A DNA stretch of 64,000 nt from Streptohalobacillus salinus (GTDB lineage Bacteria > Bacillota > Bacilli > Bacillales > Amphibacillaceae): positions 217,804 to 281,803 of the forward strand of contig NZ_QJJR01000002.1 in the NCBI RefSeq assembly GCF_003201605.1. The letters are read 5' to 3'. Position 1 is the stretch's first letter. Each line of letters starts with the position of its first letter. Shown piece after piece: positions 10,057 to 18,754 of the stretch. A model generated the notes under the pieces. That model worked only from the letters and a program-made list of their open reading frames with translations, was not told where the DNA came from and did no database searches. The translations under genes and the position numbers were made by a program.

Positions 10057-10728
10057 TTAATCTTCAATTACTAATTGTTTTTCGAACCTAGAAATATCTT
10101 TATCTGCACCAATAATAACTAAAGTATCTCCGTCAAGAATACGTTCTGTTGCCATCGGCGATACATTTATTTCTTTGCTTTCACCCGATTTAATTGCGAC
10201 AACATTACAACCGTAATTGGCACGAATATCTAAATCAACAAGTGTACGTCCAACAATCTTATTACTAGCTTTAATCTCGACAATACTATGATCATCAGAT
10301 AGCTCCAAATGATCTAATATATTACTAGATATAATAGAATGCGCAATTTTCTTTCCCATGTCACGTTCAGGGTGAATAACTTGATCAGCCCCAATTTTAA
10401 TTAATACTTTTTCATGATAATCATTTTGAGCTTTCACAGTAATTTTTTTTATCCCTAATTCTTTTAACATTAGCGTTGTTAATATACTTGCTTGAATGTC
10501 TTCCCCGATCGCAACAATTACATGGTCAATATTTCTAATGCCTAATTCTTTTAATACTTTTTCATCTGTTGCATCAGCAATAACAGCATGTGAGGCAATA
10601 TTTCTAAACTCATTTACCTTACTTTCAGTCGTATCAATCGCTAAAACTTCCATGCCTTCTCTCGATAGTTCACGACAAACACTTCCACCGAAACGACCCA
10701 GGCCGATTACTGCAAATTCGCGTTTCAA
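10057..10728 (-). CDS. ktrC: Ktr potassium channel gating subunit (RCK domains)
   Basis: KtrA/KtrC-type proteins form a cytoplasmic octameric ring that gates the KtrB/KtrD membrane channel. The 223 residues hold an N-terminal RCK_N Rossmann domain with FAVIGLGRFGGSVCREL and the acidic VLAIDTTE that ends the second strand, and a C-terminal RCK_C domain (from about 140) that in homologues binds cyclic di-AMP. The TTG at 10726-10728 is the best start: GGGAGGA sits 7 bases upstream, and the product then begins MKREFAVIG. The neighbouring rnjA on the opposite strand matches the B. subtilis ykqC-ykqB order. No channel subunit is in the window. Confident. Confidence 0.95.
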   Translation of the reverse strand: MKREFAVIGLGRFGGSVCRELSREGMEVLAIDTTESKVNEFRNIASHAVIADATDEKVLKELGIRNIDHVIVAIGEDIQASILTTLMLKELGIKKITVKAQNDYHEKVLIKIGADQVIHPERDMGKKIAHSIISSNILDHLELSDDHSIVEIKASNKIVGRTLVDLDIRANYGCNVVAIKSGESKEINVSPMATERILDGDTLVIIGADKDISRFEKQLVIED

Positions 10729-10790
10729 ATCGCATTCCTCCCAACACATTTACATCTTATAGTCTAGCATATTTAAAGAAAATAACAAAC

Positions 10791-10826
10791 AAAAAGTGAC
10801 TTCAAGCTTTCTTAACTTAAAGTCAC
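10791..10826 (-). terminator. Terminator of the ABC exporter operon
   Basis: GTGACTT (10796-10802) pairs with AAGTCAC (10820-10826) around a 17-base loop. On the minus strand TTTTTGTTTGTT follows. The stem is short, so the call is moderate. Confidence 0.5.
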
Positions 10827-10841
10827 CTCATGGTATACAAA

Positions 10842-12671
10842 TTAGAGTTCATCAAGCATCTCAAATTGAGATTTCACAAGTGAGTAATACTCACCTTCTT
10901 GTTCAATCAGTTCATCATGATTACCTTGTTCTAGAATTCGTCCATTCTCTAAAACGATAATGTTGTCAGCTTCTCGGATGGTTGATAAACGGTGCGCAAT
11001 CATAATAGCTGTACGTCCATTTAACAACTTCCTTAAGGCTTCTTGTATTTTCATTTCAGCTTCTGTATCAATGCTAGCAGTGGCCTCATCAAGGATTAAA
11101 ATCTTCGGATCTGCTAACAAGGCGCGTGCGAATGATAATAACTGTCGTTCACCCGCTGATAAAATATTGCCACGCTCTTCAACTTCTGTATCATAGCCGT
11201 CAGCCAATCTTAAAATGAATTCATGAGCACCAACAATTTTAGCTGACTCGATTACCTCTTCGTCGTTGGCTTCAGGACGACCAAATCGAATGTTATCCAT
11301 AATGGAACCAGAGAATATAAATGTGTCTTGCAAAACAACACTGATATTACTTCTTAAATTTTGTACTTTCATGTCTCTGAGATCATAACCGTCTATTTTT
11401 ACTTTTCCTTCAGTCGGATCATAAAAACGACTAATAAGGTTAGCAATTGTCGATTTACCAGAGCCTGTGTGACCAACTAAGGCGACCGTTGAACCAGGTT
11501 TAATGTCAATTGAAATTTCATGTAAAGCAACACGCTCATCATCATAGGAGAATTTCACGTGATCAAACGCAATATGACCTTGCATATCGTTAAATGTTTT
11601 TGCATTCTTCTTTTCTTCAACGTTTGGTTGTTCATCAAGAAATTCAAAGATACGCTCTGATGACGCCATCGCTACCAAGAGCTGGTTATATATTTGGCCT
11701 AGCCGTGAAATTGGTTCCCAGAACATACCCAAGTAGAACGCAAAACTAACAAAGGTCCCAATTGCAAATGCCCCATTTATAATTAAATGTGAACCGTAGG
11801 CGATTAAAATAACAGTTCCGATCGCATTACTCATTTCAACGAACGGGCCAAAATAAGCACTCTTTTTCATAGCTAAGCGCTCTTTTTCAAAGTTACTTCC
11901 ATTCACACCCTTAAAGTATTGAGTATTTTCCTCTTCTTGAACAAACGACTGTGTGATGCGGACACCTTGAATACTCTCATTTAAATGTGAATTTAAACGC
12001 GATTTTTGAATACGAACATCTTGCCAAGAATGGCGAATGTTTCGGCGTAATTTAGTCGAGATATAAAACATAATCGGTAAGATCACTAAAACAGCTAATG
12101 CTAATTGCGGACTTAGTGCGAATAAAATAACAATAATCCCGACCAACATAATAATATCCATCAATAGATTTATAATCCCATTTGTAAAAAGTTCTTGCAA
12201 TGAATTCACATCATTTAAAATCCGAACGAGAATCGATCCTGCTGATCGATTATCAAAGAAATTATGTGAGAGTCGCTGGACGTGTGAGAACAATTCTTTC
12301 CGTAAATCGTGAATGGTGCGCTGCCCGAGAACATTGACTGTACGGATTCTAAAACGGTTAGCAATAAAGTTTGCTAAATAAAGCACAGAAATTCCGATAA
12401 TCAAATAAGTTAAGAGACTAATATCTCGATTGGCAATCGCTGTGTCCACTACGTATTGTCCAATAATAATAGGTACCGATAAGCGAACAATCATATTAAC
12501 AAGCATCGCAACGACGGCTGCTGGAACCAGTGTTTTCGTGTAAGGTTTTAAATAGTTAAGGAGTCGTGCCATTTGACTCCAGTTGAACGGTTTTTCGACT
12601 GCATTTTCTTGCGGATAATAAAAACGCTTCGTATATGCGCCTTCGCTTGATATTTTTTCGTGTTTAGCCAA
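10842..12671 (-). CDS. Heterodimeric ABC exporter subunit with degenerate signature motif
   Basis: A 609-residue half-transporter of the multidrug/lipid exporter type (YfiC/LmrD-like): six membrane helices (about 45-330) followed by an ATPase domain. Walker A is GHTGSGKS and Walker B is ILILDEATAS with the catalytic Glu intact. The signature is LSAGE rather than LSGGQ, and the H-loop is AHRLST. A degenerate signature is what one expects of the partner whose own ATP site is paired with the other subunit's good LSGGQ. The start is the TTG at 12669-12671, with AAAGGAG 8 bases upstream. It follows the partner gene by 16 bases. Substrate unknown. Very confident of the family. Confidence 0.95.
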   Translation of the reverse strand: MAKHEKISSEGAYTKRFYYPQENAVEKPFNWSQMARLLNYLKPYTKTLVPAAVVAMLVNMIVRLSVPIIIGQYVVDTAIANRDISLLTYLIIGISVLYLANFIANRFRIRTVNVLGQRTIHDLRKELFSHVQRLSHNFFDNRSAGSILVRILNDVNSLQELFTNGIINLLMDIIMLVGIIVILFALSPQLALAVLVILPIMFYISTKLRRNIRHSWQDVRIQKSRLNSHLNESIQGVRITQSFVQEEENTQYFKGVNGSNFEKERLAMKKSAYFGPFVEMSNAIGTVILIAYGSHLIINGAFAIGTFVSFAFYLGMFWEPISRLGQIYNQLLVAMASSERIFEFLDEQPNVEEKKNAKTFNDMQGHIAFDHVKFSYDDERVALHEISIDIKPGSTVALVGHTGSGKSTIANLISRFYDPTEGKVKIDGYDLRDMKVQNLRSNISVVLQDTFIFSGSIMDNIRFGRPEANDEEVIESAKIVGAHEFILRLADGYDTEVEERGNILSAGERQLLSFARALLADPKILILDEATASIDTEAEMKIQEALRKLLNGRTAIMIAHRLSTIREADNIIVLENGRILEQGNHDELIEQEGEYYSLVKSQFEMLDEL

Positions 12672-12687
12672 AATTATCACTCCTTTC

Positions 12688-14436
12688 TTAACGTGCTCCC
12701 ATTATTGCTTCTTTGTCTTGATACTGAATGTCATAAATACGTTGATAAGGTCCACCATTGTCAAGCAACTGATCATGGGTACCACGTTCAACAATTTCTC
12801 CTTCATCTAAAACAATGATTTCATCTGCATGTTTAAGTGAAGAAATTCTGTGGGCAATAATAAATGTTGTTCGATCTTGCATCACTTCTTTTAATGCTTT
12901 TTGAATGCTAAACTCTGTTTCCATATCAACAGCTGATGTTGCGTCATCAAGTACGAGAATACTTGGATCAATTAGTAACGCTCGTGCAATTGAAATGCGT
13001 TGCCGCTGTCCGCCACTTAAACCCATTCCCCGTTCACCTAACATCGTGTCATAGCCCTTAGGCATCTCCATAATAAATTCGTGAGCTTGCGCTCGTTTTG
13101 CTGCTGTTACGATTTCTTCTAGTGAGACATCAGGACTACCGTACGCAATATTTTCTTTGATTGTTGTCGAAAATAGAAATGGTTCTTGGAGTACAAAACC
13201 AATATGCTGACGTAAATGTTTTAAATCATAAGATGATATATCTTTACCATCAATGAAAACGTGTCCTTCTGATGGCTCATAGAAACGCGTCATAAGCTGA
13301 GTGATACTTGATTTACCAGCACCGGTTGCACCGATTAAACCAATAATTTTCCCTTGGGGTACTTTAAATGAAATATGCTTAAGTGCTGGATCGTCGTGTT
13401 CTGTGTATTTTAAAGTAACGTCATCAAACTCTACCTCGCCTTTGATTCTAGATGAGGCATGGCCATTATTAGGATCAACAATATCTTCTTCCGCTTCTAA
13501 TATATCAAGTAGGCGTTCACCAGAAGCTTTAGCTTGTGAGAACTGATTAACAATAAACCCTAAGTGCATTAACGGTCCAACAATATAGTTGACTAAACTA
13601 AAGAAAGCCACTAATTCACCCAAACTCATTTGTTCATCAATCACTAACCAGCCACCAAATATAAGTAAGGCAATCATTGCTAAGTTACCGATAAACTCCA
13701 TAAATGGAAAGTAGCGTGCCCAAATTGAGGCTGTTTTTATATTTACATCCTGATACTTTTGATTATCAACGGTAAATCGGCTGATTTCAAAATCTTCTTT
13801 TGATAGTGACTTGATGGTGTTCATACCACTAACATTTTCTTGAATCCGCGTGTTTAGATTACCTAATGATTTACGGATCGATCGAAATGCTGGGTGTACT
13901 TCTTTATCGAATTGTTTCACGACAATGATTAGTAATGGCATGACAGCCATTGTTACGAGTGCAAGTGGAATGGAATAATAGAACATAACAATAATACTTG
14001 TTCCCATTAAAAAGACGACCCGAATTAATTCTTTAAATCCTGCCGCTAAAAAGAACTTAAAGCCTTCCACATCCATGGTTAAACGAGACATCAAATCACC
14101 TGTTCGTGCATTGTCGTAATATGTGAAGGATAACCGTTGCAATTTACGATATAACGCATCACGTAAATGATAAACGCTTGTTACACCAAACAAATCGCCA
14201 AGATATTGTTGCGTAAAATTTGCAATCCCTTTTACCATCATTAATAAGATAAATCCTATTGCTAAGTAAGGTATAAGTGCATAATCTTCAGCTATGATAA
14301 CTTCATCAATTGTAATTTGTAACACCATTGGATAAATAACTGTAATCGCTGTAACTATGAGCACAAAAAAGAGCGAAGTAATAAAATATCTTTTATGTGG
14401 CCAATAGAATTCTTTTAATTTTTTAAATATATCCAA
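12688..14436 (-). CDS. Heterodimeric ABC exporter subunit with Asp in place of catalytic Glu
   Basis: A 582-residue half-transporter (YfiB/LmrC-like) with six membrane helices followed by the ATPase domain. Walker A is GATGAGKSS and the signature LSGGQRQR is canonical, but Walker B ends ILVLDDATSA, with Asp where the catalytic Glu should be. The H-loop AHRISS is intact. Together with the LSAGE of its partner this gives one degenerate and one competent ATP site, the known architecture of LmrCD and TM287/288. The start is the TTG at 14434-14436 with GAGGAGG 7 bases upstream. The downstream partner begins 16 bases after its stop. Very confident of the family, substrate unknown. Confidence 0.95.
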   Translation of the reverse strand: MDIFKKLKEFYWPHKRYFITSLFFVLIVTAITVIYPMVLQITIDEVIIAEDYALIPYLAIGFILLMMVKGIANFTQQYLGDLFGVTSVYHLRDALYRKLQRLSFTYYDNARTGDLMSRLTMDVEGFKFFLAAGFKELIRVVFLMGTSIIVMFYYSIPLALVTMAVMPLLIIVVKQFDKEVHPAFRSIRKSLGNLNTRIQENVSGMNTIKSLSKEDFEISRFTVDNQKYQDVNIKTASIWARYFPFMEFIGNLAMIALLIFGGWLVIDEQMSLGELVAFFSLVNYIVGPLMHLGFIVNQFSQAKASGERLLDILEAEEDIVDPNNGHASSRIKGEVEFDDVTLKYTEHDDPALKHISFKVPQGKIIGLIGATGAGKSSITQLMTRFYEPSEGHVFIDGKDISSYDLKHLRQHIGFVLQEPFLFSTTIKENIAYGSPDVSLEEIVTAAKRAQAHEFIMEMPKGYDTMLGERGMGLSGGQRQRISIARALLIDPSILVLDDATSAVDMETEFSIQKALKEVMQDRTTFIIAHRISSLKHADEIIVLDEGEIVERGTHDQLLDNGGPYQRIYDIQYQDKEAIMGAR

Positions 14437-14624
14437 GCTTTTCCCTCCTCTTTCTCTTTTATACACGTACTAATATATCGGGTATCGAAATAAATTACCA
14501 GTCTTTTGATTTGATTTTTTGAATATTCTTATCTTTTTCATGTAAATTCTTTCGTTTTAACCACATCAATTTTCGACTAGCGTTACCAATCGCCGCTTAA
14601 ATGATCTATTTTCAGGCAAAATGG

Positions 14625-14653
14625 TTAACTTTTAACTAAATAGACGTTATAGT
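14625..14653 (+). promoter_or_regulatory. Promoter of the MscS gene
   Basis: TTAACT (14625-14630), 17-base spacer, TATAGT (14648-14653), 35 bases upstream of the ATG. Confidence 0.6.
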
Positions 14654-14687
14654 ATTACTTGTATTACATTTTGAAAGGAGTCTACAT

Positions 14688-15518
14688 ATGTCGTCACTTG
14701 ATTTTGGTGAAATACTAGAAATTGCTCTTGGGATTGGGCTTCAATTCTTAGTATTAGTTATCGCATTCTTAATCGTAAATCCCTTAGGTAAGAAACTCAT
14801 TTCTAAGCTCTTACACACCTCTACTGAAAAACAAAACGTTTCAGAAGCACGTGTGCTCACCTTAGAAAAATTGCTTTTAAATATTTACTCCTATCTTCTC
14901 ATTTTTGTTTTCATTCTAATGATATTTGGGGTCTTCAACTTGGAAATCGGACCACTCATCGCTAGTGCTGGTGTTGTCGGTTTAGCGATTGGTTTTGGCG
15001 CACAAGGATTAGTAAGTGATATTGTAACTGGTTTTTTCATTTTACTTGAGAAGCAATTAGAAGTTGGTGAATATATCACTGCAGCCGGTTATGATGGCAT
15101 TGTTGAAGAGGTTGGATTACGCACAACAAAAATTAGAAGTTTTGATGGAACACTTAACTTTATTCCTAATCGTCAATTAGAGGGAATCAGTAATCATTCG
15201 CGTGGTACGATGCGTGCACTGGTCGATATTGGCATCAGTTATGATGATAACATCGATCATGCCATTCGTGTATTGCAAGATGTCTGCAATCGTTTCAGTG
15301 AGGATGAGCGTTTCATTGAAACACCTCAAGTTTTAGGCGTCCAGCAACTTGGCAGTTCAGATGTTGTTATTCGCGTCATTGGACAAACTCAAAACATGGA
15401 ACAATGGAGCGCAGAACGCGACATGCGTAAAGCCATTAAAGAGGCATTTGATCAAAACGGTATTGAAATACCATTTCCGCAACAAGTTACAACGATTAAA
15501 CAAGAGGAAAATGCATAA
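14688..15518 (+). CDS. Small-conductance mechanosensitive channel, MscS family
   Basis: This inner-membrane channel opens under membrane tension to release osmolytes during hypo-osmotic shock. The 276 residues show three N-terminal membrane segments (about 8-32, 58-80, 84-105). The pore helix is rich in Gly/Ala (LIASAGVVGLAIGFGAQGLV) and is followed by the conserved FFILLEKQLEVGEYI and a beta domain with GIVEEVGLRTTKIRSFDG and FIPNRQLEGISNHSRG. It corresponds to B. subtilis YkuT, whose neighbours ykuR (dapL) and ykuQ (dapH) are also next door here, in the opposite direction. It has a strong ribosome site (GAAAGGAG), its own promoter and its own terminator. Very confident. Confidence 0.97.
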   Translation: MSSLDFGEILEIALGIGLQFLVLVIAFLIVNPLGKKLISKLLHTSTEKQNVSEARVLTLEKLLLNIYSYLLIFVFILMIFGVFNLEIGPLIASAGVVGLAIGFGAQGLVSDIVTGFFILLEKQLEVGEYITAAGYDGIVEEVGLRTTKIRSFDGTLNFIPNRQLEGISNHSRGTMRALVDIGISYDDNIDHAIRVLQDVCNRFSEDERFIETPQVLGVQQLGSSDVVIRVIGQTQNMEQWSAERDMRKAIKEAFDQNGIEIPFPQQVTTIKQEENA

Positions 15519-15527
15519 GAAATCGAC

Positions 15528-15568
15528 AAGGACGCAAGCAGAAAAGTGCTTGCGTCCTTGCTGTTTTA
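15528..15568 (+). terminator. Terminator after mscS
   Basis: CAAGGACGCAAGCA and TGCTTGCGTCCTTG form a 14-bp stem (15528-15561), followed by CTGTTTT. On the opposite strand the tail is poor in T, so it mainly serves the plus strand. Confidence 0.85.
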
Positions 15569-15586
15569 AAACTTCAAATCACACGT

Positions 15587-16702
15587 TTAGTCTATCATTA
15601 ACTGCCGAAGTGTATGGGTCACTACATCAACGCCCACTTGCAATGCGTTCTCATCTGGTTGTAACTGGCCATTATGTAAACCAAAAGGTGAATCAACGCC
15701 TAGCCAAAACATGAATCCCGGAATCTCTTTTAAGAAGTACCCGAAATCTTCACCTGTCATTGCCGGATCGGCTTCTTTATAAATGATGCCTAGTTGCTCT
15801 GTCCACTTTGCAAATCGCTCCACGTAGGACTTGTGATTAAATACTTGGTAATAGTTAGAACCATAATCTATTGAGATCTCACAGTGATGCGCTTCGCTAA
15901 AGCCAGCCGCAAATGCTTCAATATTTTCTTTGATGAGCGCGATACTGCTTGCCGCACTCGTTCTAATTGTTCCTTCTAAACGCGCTGTTTCAGCAATACT
16001 ATTCTGCACTGTACCGGCAGTCATTTTCCCAATTGTTACAACAGCACTTTCAATTGGATTAATTCTACGGGCGACAATTTGTTGTAATTCAGTAACAAAG
16101 TAACTGCTCGCAACAGCCATGTCATGTGTCAGATGTGGGTATGCCGCATGACCGCCCTTGCCCTTGAAATCGATAAACAATTCACTTGTATTAGCGAACA
16201 ACAGGCCAGGGCGACTTGCCACTGTGCCAACCGGTAATTCTGGAGCCACATGCAAACTAAAGATCTCATCAACTTGATGCGTTTTAAAGCTCTCTGCTTC
16301 CATTAAAGGTAGTGCTCCACCCGGACCTTCTTCCGCAGGTTGAAAAATAACAAGCACATCATCACGTCCAGGCTGATTAACTAACTGTTCAATCACGCCC
16401 AGTGCAATGGTCATATGAAAATCATGGCCACATGCATGCATTTTCCCTGGATGTTCTGATTTAAAATCATAACCTGTTTTCTCTTCAATCGGCAAACCAT
16501 CAATATCCGCCCGATAAGCAATGGTCTTTTCCGGTCTAAGACCTTTAATCTTCACCAATAGACCTGTGTGCCACTTTTCAATCACCAGGCGTTCCGAATG
16601 AAACGAAGCGAGAACCTCCAACAAGAGTGTTTGCGTTTTAATTTCTTTAAAGCCTAACTCTGGTATTTTATGTAGTTCACGTCTTATTTTCACCAAATCC
16701 AT
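15587..16702 (-). CDS. dapL: N-acetyldiaminopimelate deacetylase
   Basis: It hydrolyses N-acetyl-LL-diaminopimelate to LL-diaminopimelate and acetate, the last step of the acetylase branch of lysine/DAP synthesis. The 371 residues are M20D-peptidase-like: GKMHACGHDFHMT (metal ligands), QPAEEGPGGA (catalytic Glu-Glu), the dimerisation domain in the middle, and MTGEDFGYF and GLHN near the end. It follows dapH and corresponds to B. subtilis YkuR. The start is the ATG at 16702; a TTG directly before it is the alternative. A weak hairpin at 16747-16777 lies between dapH and this gene. M20 enzymes can be misassigned, but linkage to dapH makes this call strong. Confidence 0.93.
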   Translation of the reverse strand: MDLVKIRRELHKIPELGFKEIKTQTLLLEVLASFHSERLVIEKWHTGLLVKIKGLRPEKTIAYRADIDGLPIEEKTGYDFKSEHPGKMHACGHDFHMTIALGVIEQLVNQPGRDDVLVIFQPAEEGPGGALPLMEAESFKTHQVDEIFSLHVAPELPVGTVASRPGLLFANTSELFIDFKGKGGHAAYPHLTHDMAVASSYFVTELQQIVARRINPIESAVVTIGKMTAGTVQNSIAETARLEGTIRTSAASSIALIKENIEAFAAGFSEAHHCEISIDYGSNYYQVFNHKSYVERFAKWTEQLGIIYKEADPAMTGEDFGYFLKEIPGFMFWLGVDSPFGLHNGQLQPDENALQVGVDVVTHTLRQLMID

Positions 16703-16746
16703 CAATTATCCCACTCTCTTAAATTTCCATGATGTATAATAAGCTA

Positions 16747-16777
16747 AAAGACAGGAGACTAGACGCCCCCTGTCTTT
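16747..16777 (-). terminator. Weak hairpin between dapH and dapL
   Basis: AAAGACAGG pairs with CCTGTCTTT around a 13-base loop. On the minus strand only TTTTAGCTTATT follows. It may be an attenuating or processing hairpin within the operon rather than a full terminator. Confidence 0.4.
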
Positions 16778-16782
16778 CTCAT

Positions 16783-17502
16783 CTAATCATTAAGTTTGCG
16801 TAAAGCTTGCATAATCTCCGTTTTTACCTTCGTTTGATCATCAATTTGTTTAAGTACACGTGCTGGCGTCCCACCAACAACGGTGTTTTCCGGCACATCT
16901 TTCGTAACAATTGCTCCTGCAGCGACAACTGCACCTTTACCAATCGTTACCCCTTCTAACACAACGGCATTCGCCCCAATCACAACATTATCTTCTACAA
17001 TAACAGGTTGTGCAGATGGTGGCTCAATAACACCAGCTAAGACAGCACCCGCGCCCACATGACAATTCTTACCGACTGTCGCTCGACCACCTAAGGTTGC
17101 GTTCATGTCAATCATCGTTCCTTCACCAATAACAGAACCAATATTAATCATCGCACCCATCATTACTACTGCGCCATCACCAATCTCAACTTGATCACGT
17201 ATAACGGCACCAGGTTCGATTCTAGCATTGACTTTTTTCAAATCTAGCATTGGAATCGCTGAATTACGACGATCATTTTCAATAACATAATCCTCAATTG
17301 CTGCTTTATTGCTTTCTAAATCTTTAGCTATGATGTCCCATTCACCGAAAATAACACCTGTGTTTTTTTCAAGAAAGGTTTGAACCCCTTCACTAAAATG
17401 AATAGCATCTACCGCTTCACCTTTTATGTAAACTTTTACAGGTGTCGATTTTTTACTATCTGAAATAAATTTAATAATCTCTTCTGCGTTCATTGTGTTC
17501 AT
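16783..17502 (-). CDS. dapH: Tetrahydrodipicolinate N-acetyltransferase
   Basis: It acetylates tetrahydrodipicolinate with acetyl-CoA, opening the acetylase branch towards meso-DAP (cell wall) and lysine. The 239 residues include an N-terminal alpha/beta domain (about 1-85) and a left-handed beta-helix with hexapeptide repeats (about 90-215; examples [27 protein letters not shown]). The end [13 protein letters not shown] is typical of hexapeptide acyltransferases. The GGGGGA ribosome site is 7 bases before the ATG. It heads the dapH-dapL pair; the matching aminotransferase patA lies 1.2 kb away on the other strand. Very confident. Confidence 0.97.
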   Translation of the reverse strand: MNTMNAEEIIKFISDSKKSTPVKVYIKGEAVDAIHFSEGVQTFLEKNTGVIFGEWDIIAKDLESNKAAIEDYVIENDRRNSAIPMLDLKKVNARIEPGAVIRDQVEIGDGAVVMMGAMINIGSVIGEGTMIDMNATLGGRATVGKNCHVGAGAVLAGVIEPPSAQPVIVEDNVVIGANAVVLEGVTIGKGAVVAAGAIVTKDVPENTVVGGTPARVLKQIDDQTKVKTEIMQALRKLND

Positions 17503-17580
17503 TTATACATCCCCCTAATTCCATTGATATTCTATACTGTATCAAATGACTAAAGATTTTGACAAGTATTATTGCTTGGT

Positions 17581-18039
17581 TCATTCATCCTTAAACAATG
17601 CTTTATTGATATGAATGTACTTATTCATTTCTTTTAATATCGCACGGCGTGTCAGAATACCATCAAAATAACCATCTTGATCTACCACACAAACAAACGG
17701 ATGGTCAATGACTGATTTTAAACAGGTGAGAAAATGATCCGACTGTTTAACAGAAGGAACCTCCACATTCATAACCTCACTGACAGTAATATCTGATAAA
17801 CGTTCCATCTCAAAGCGTTCGATTCCTAATACATTATTTAATATAACCGTCTTTCCAATAATACCTTTAAATTTATAATGCATGTCTAACACTGGTACGG
17901 CGGAATAACCCGACTTCACTAAAATGAGTAACGCGTGTTCAAGTGGATTATTTAATTGGACATGCGCTACTTTTTCAGATGAAATCATCATCGACCCAGC
18001 TGTTAAATTTAATAAAGGTAATGGTTTTATTGGGACCAT
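17581..18039 (-). CDS. cbpB: CBS-domain protein CbpB/DarB (YkuL family)
   Basis: A 152-residue protein with two CBS motifs (about residues 15-75 and 85-145). Conserved stretches include EKVAHVQLNNPLEHALLIL, GYSAVPVLD and GILTRRAILKEMNKYI, which match B. subtilis YkuL. Homologues (DarB, Listeria CbpB) bind cyclic di-AMP and in the unbound form stimulate the (p)ppGpp synthetase Rel. I chose the ATG at 18037-18039 because AAGGAG lies 8 bases upstream; a longer frame starting at 18090 lacks a ribosome site. In B. subtilis the dap genes follow ykuL after several others, so the cluster here is a shortened version. Confident of family; ligand by homology. Confidence 0.92.
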   Translation of the reverse strand: MVPIKPLPLLNLTAGSMMISSEKVAHVQLNNPLEHALLILVKSGYSAVPVLDMHYKFKGIIGKTVILNNVLGIERFEMERLSDITVSEVMNVEVPSVKQSDHFLTCLKSVIDHPFVCVVDQDGYFDGILTRRAILKEMNKYIHINKALFKDE

Positions 18040-18171
18040 TTGTAACACTCCTTCAATCACTATTAAACAACTATTTAAAACTTTCTCCACCTTCTAGTTT
18101 AGCATAAATTGAAAATAATGAAAAAGAATAACCATTCTCAATTAACTATCCGACAGAAAGTGAATATTGTG

Positions 18172-18186
18172 TGTTTTCAGAAAAAT
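18172..18186. promoter_or_regulatory. CodY-box candidate upstream of ykyB/cbpB
   Basis: TGTTTTCAGAAAAAT matches the CodY consensus AATTTTCWGAAAATT at 12 of 15 positions. It lies in the divergent region between cbpB and ykyB, so either gene could be the target. Confidence 0.45.
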
Positions 18187-18273
18187 TTTAGGGTGTATTC
18201 CACCGTTATTCATGATAAAATATAGAATAGACTACATCTATTTAAAATTGATAAATTGAGGGGGCGACCGCAT

Positions 18274-18723
18274 TTGGAAGCGACAAGTAACGAACTCGCA
18301 AAAGCCATTTTTATAATTAACCGCCATGCTAAAACTGCACCTGAACCAAAAGAACTCTATCAGTTAAAAAAACAGGCAATTGACAAGTTGATTGCTGAGA
18401 AAAGAGCTAAAAAAATCGGACTACAGTTTTCTGAAAAACCAAAATTAAGTCGACAACATTCGACTGTATTAGTCAAAGTTGGTGACTTCTACTTTCATAT
18501 CCCTCCGTCAAAAGAAGATTTTAATCAAATTGAACACCTCGGTGCACTTGATCAAAATGTTAGGAATCCTCATGTGAAAATGTCGCTTACTCAGGCAAAG
18601 CGAATGATTTGTAAGTATCTTGATATTTCACAGCAAAAAGATAAAAATCAACGTTATTCGAAAACTTACACACAATCTCTGCTTGGCAGATGGAACTATT
18701 CTTATTATCATAAAAAGAAATAA
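18274..18723 (+). CDS. ykyB: YkyB family protein, function unknown
   Basis: The 149-residue basic protein matches B. subtilis YkyB as I recall it: LAKAIFIINRHAKTA near the start, LYQLKKQAIDKLI, KKIGLQFS, VKVGDFYFHIPPSKEDF and SLTQAKRMI. The family is confined to Bacillales and I know of no established function. The start is the TTG at 18274, with GAGGGGG ending about 7 bases upstream; the in-frame TTG at 18256 overlaps that ribosome site. It is upstream of patA (32 bases apart, no terminator seen), so the two are probably co-transcribed, as in B. subtilis. Confidence 0.9.
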   Translation: MEATSNELAKAIFIINRHAKTAPEPKELYQLKKQAIDKLIAEKRAKKIGLQFSEKPKLSRQHSTVLVKVGDFYFHIPPSKEDFNQIEHLGALDQNVRNPHVKMSLTQAKRMICKYLDISQQKDKNQRYSKTYTQSLLGRWNYSYYHKKK

Positions 18724-18754
18724 TTTTTTCATACTGAAGGAGACTATTTTTGCT

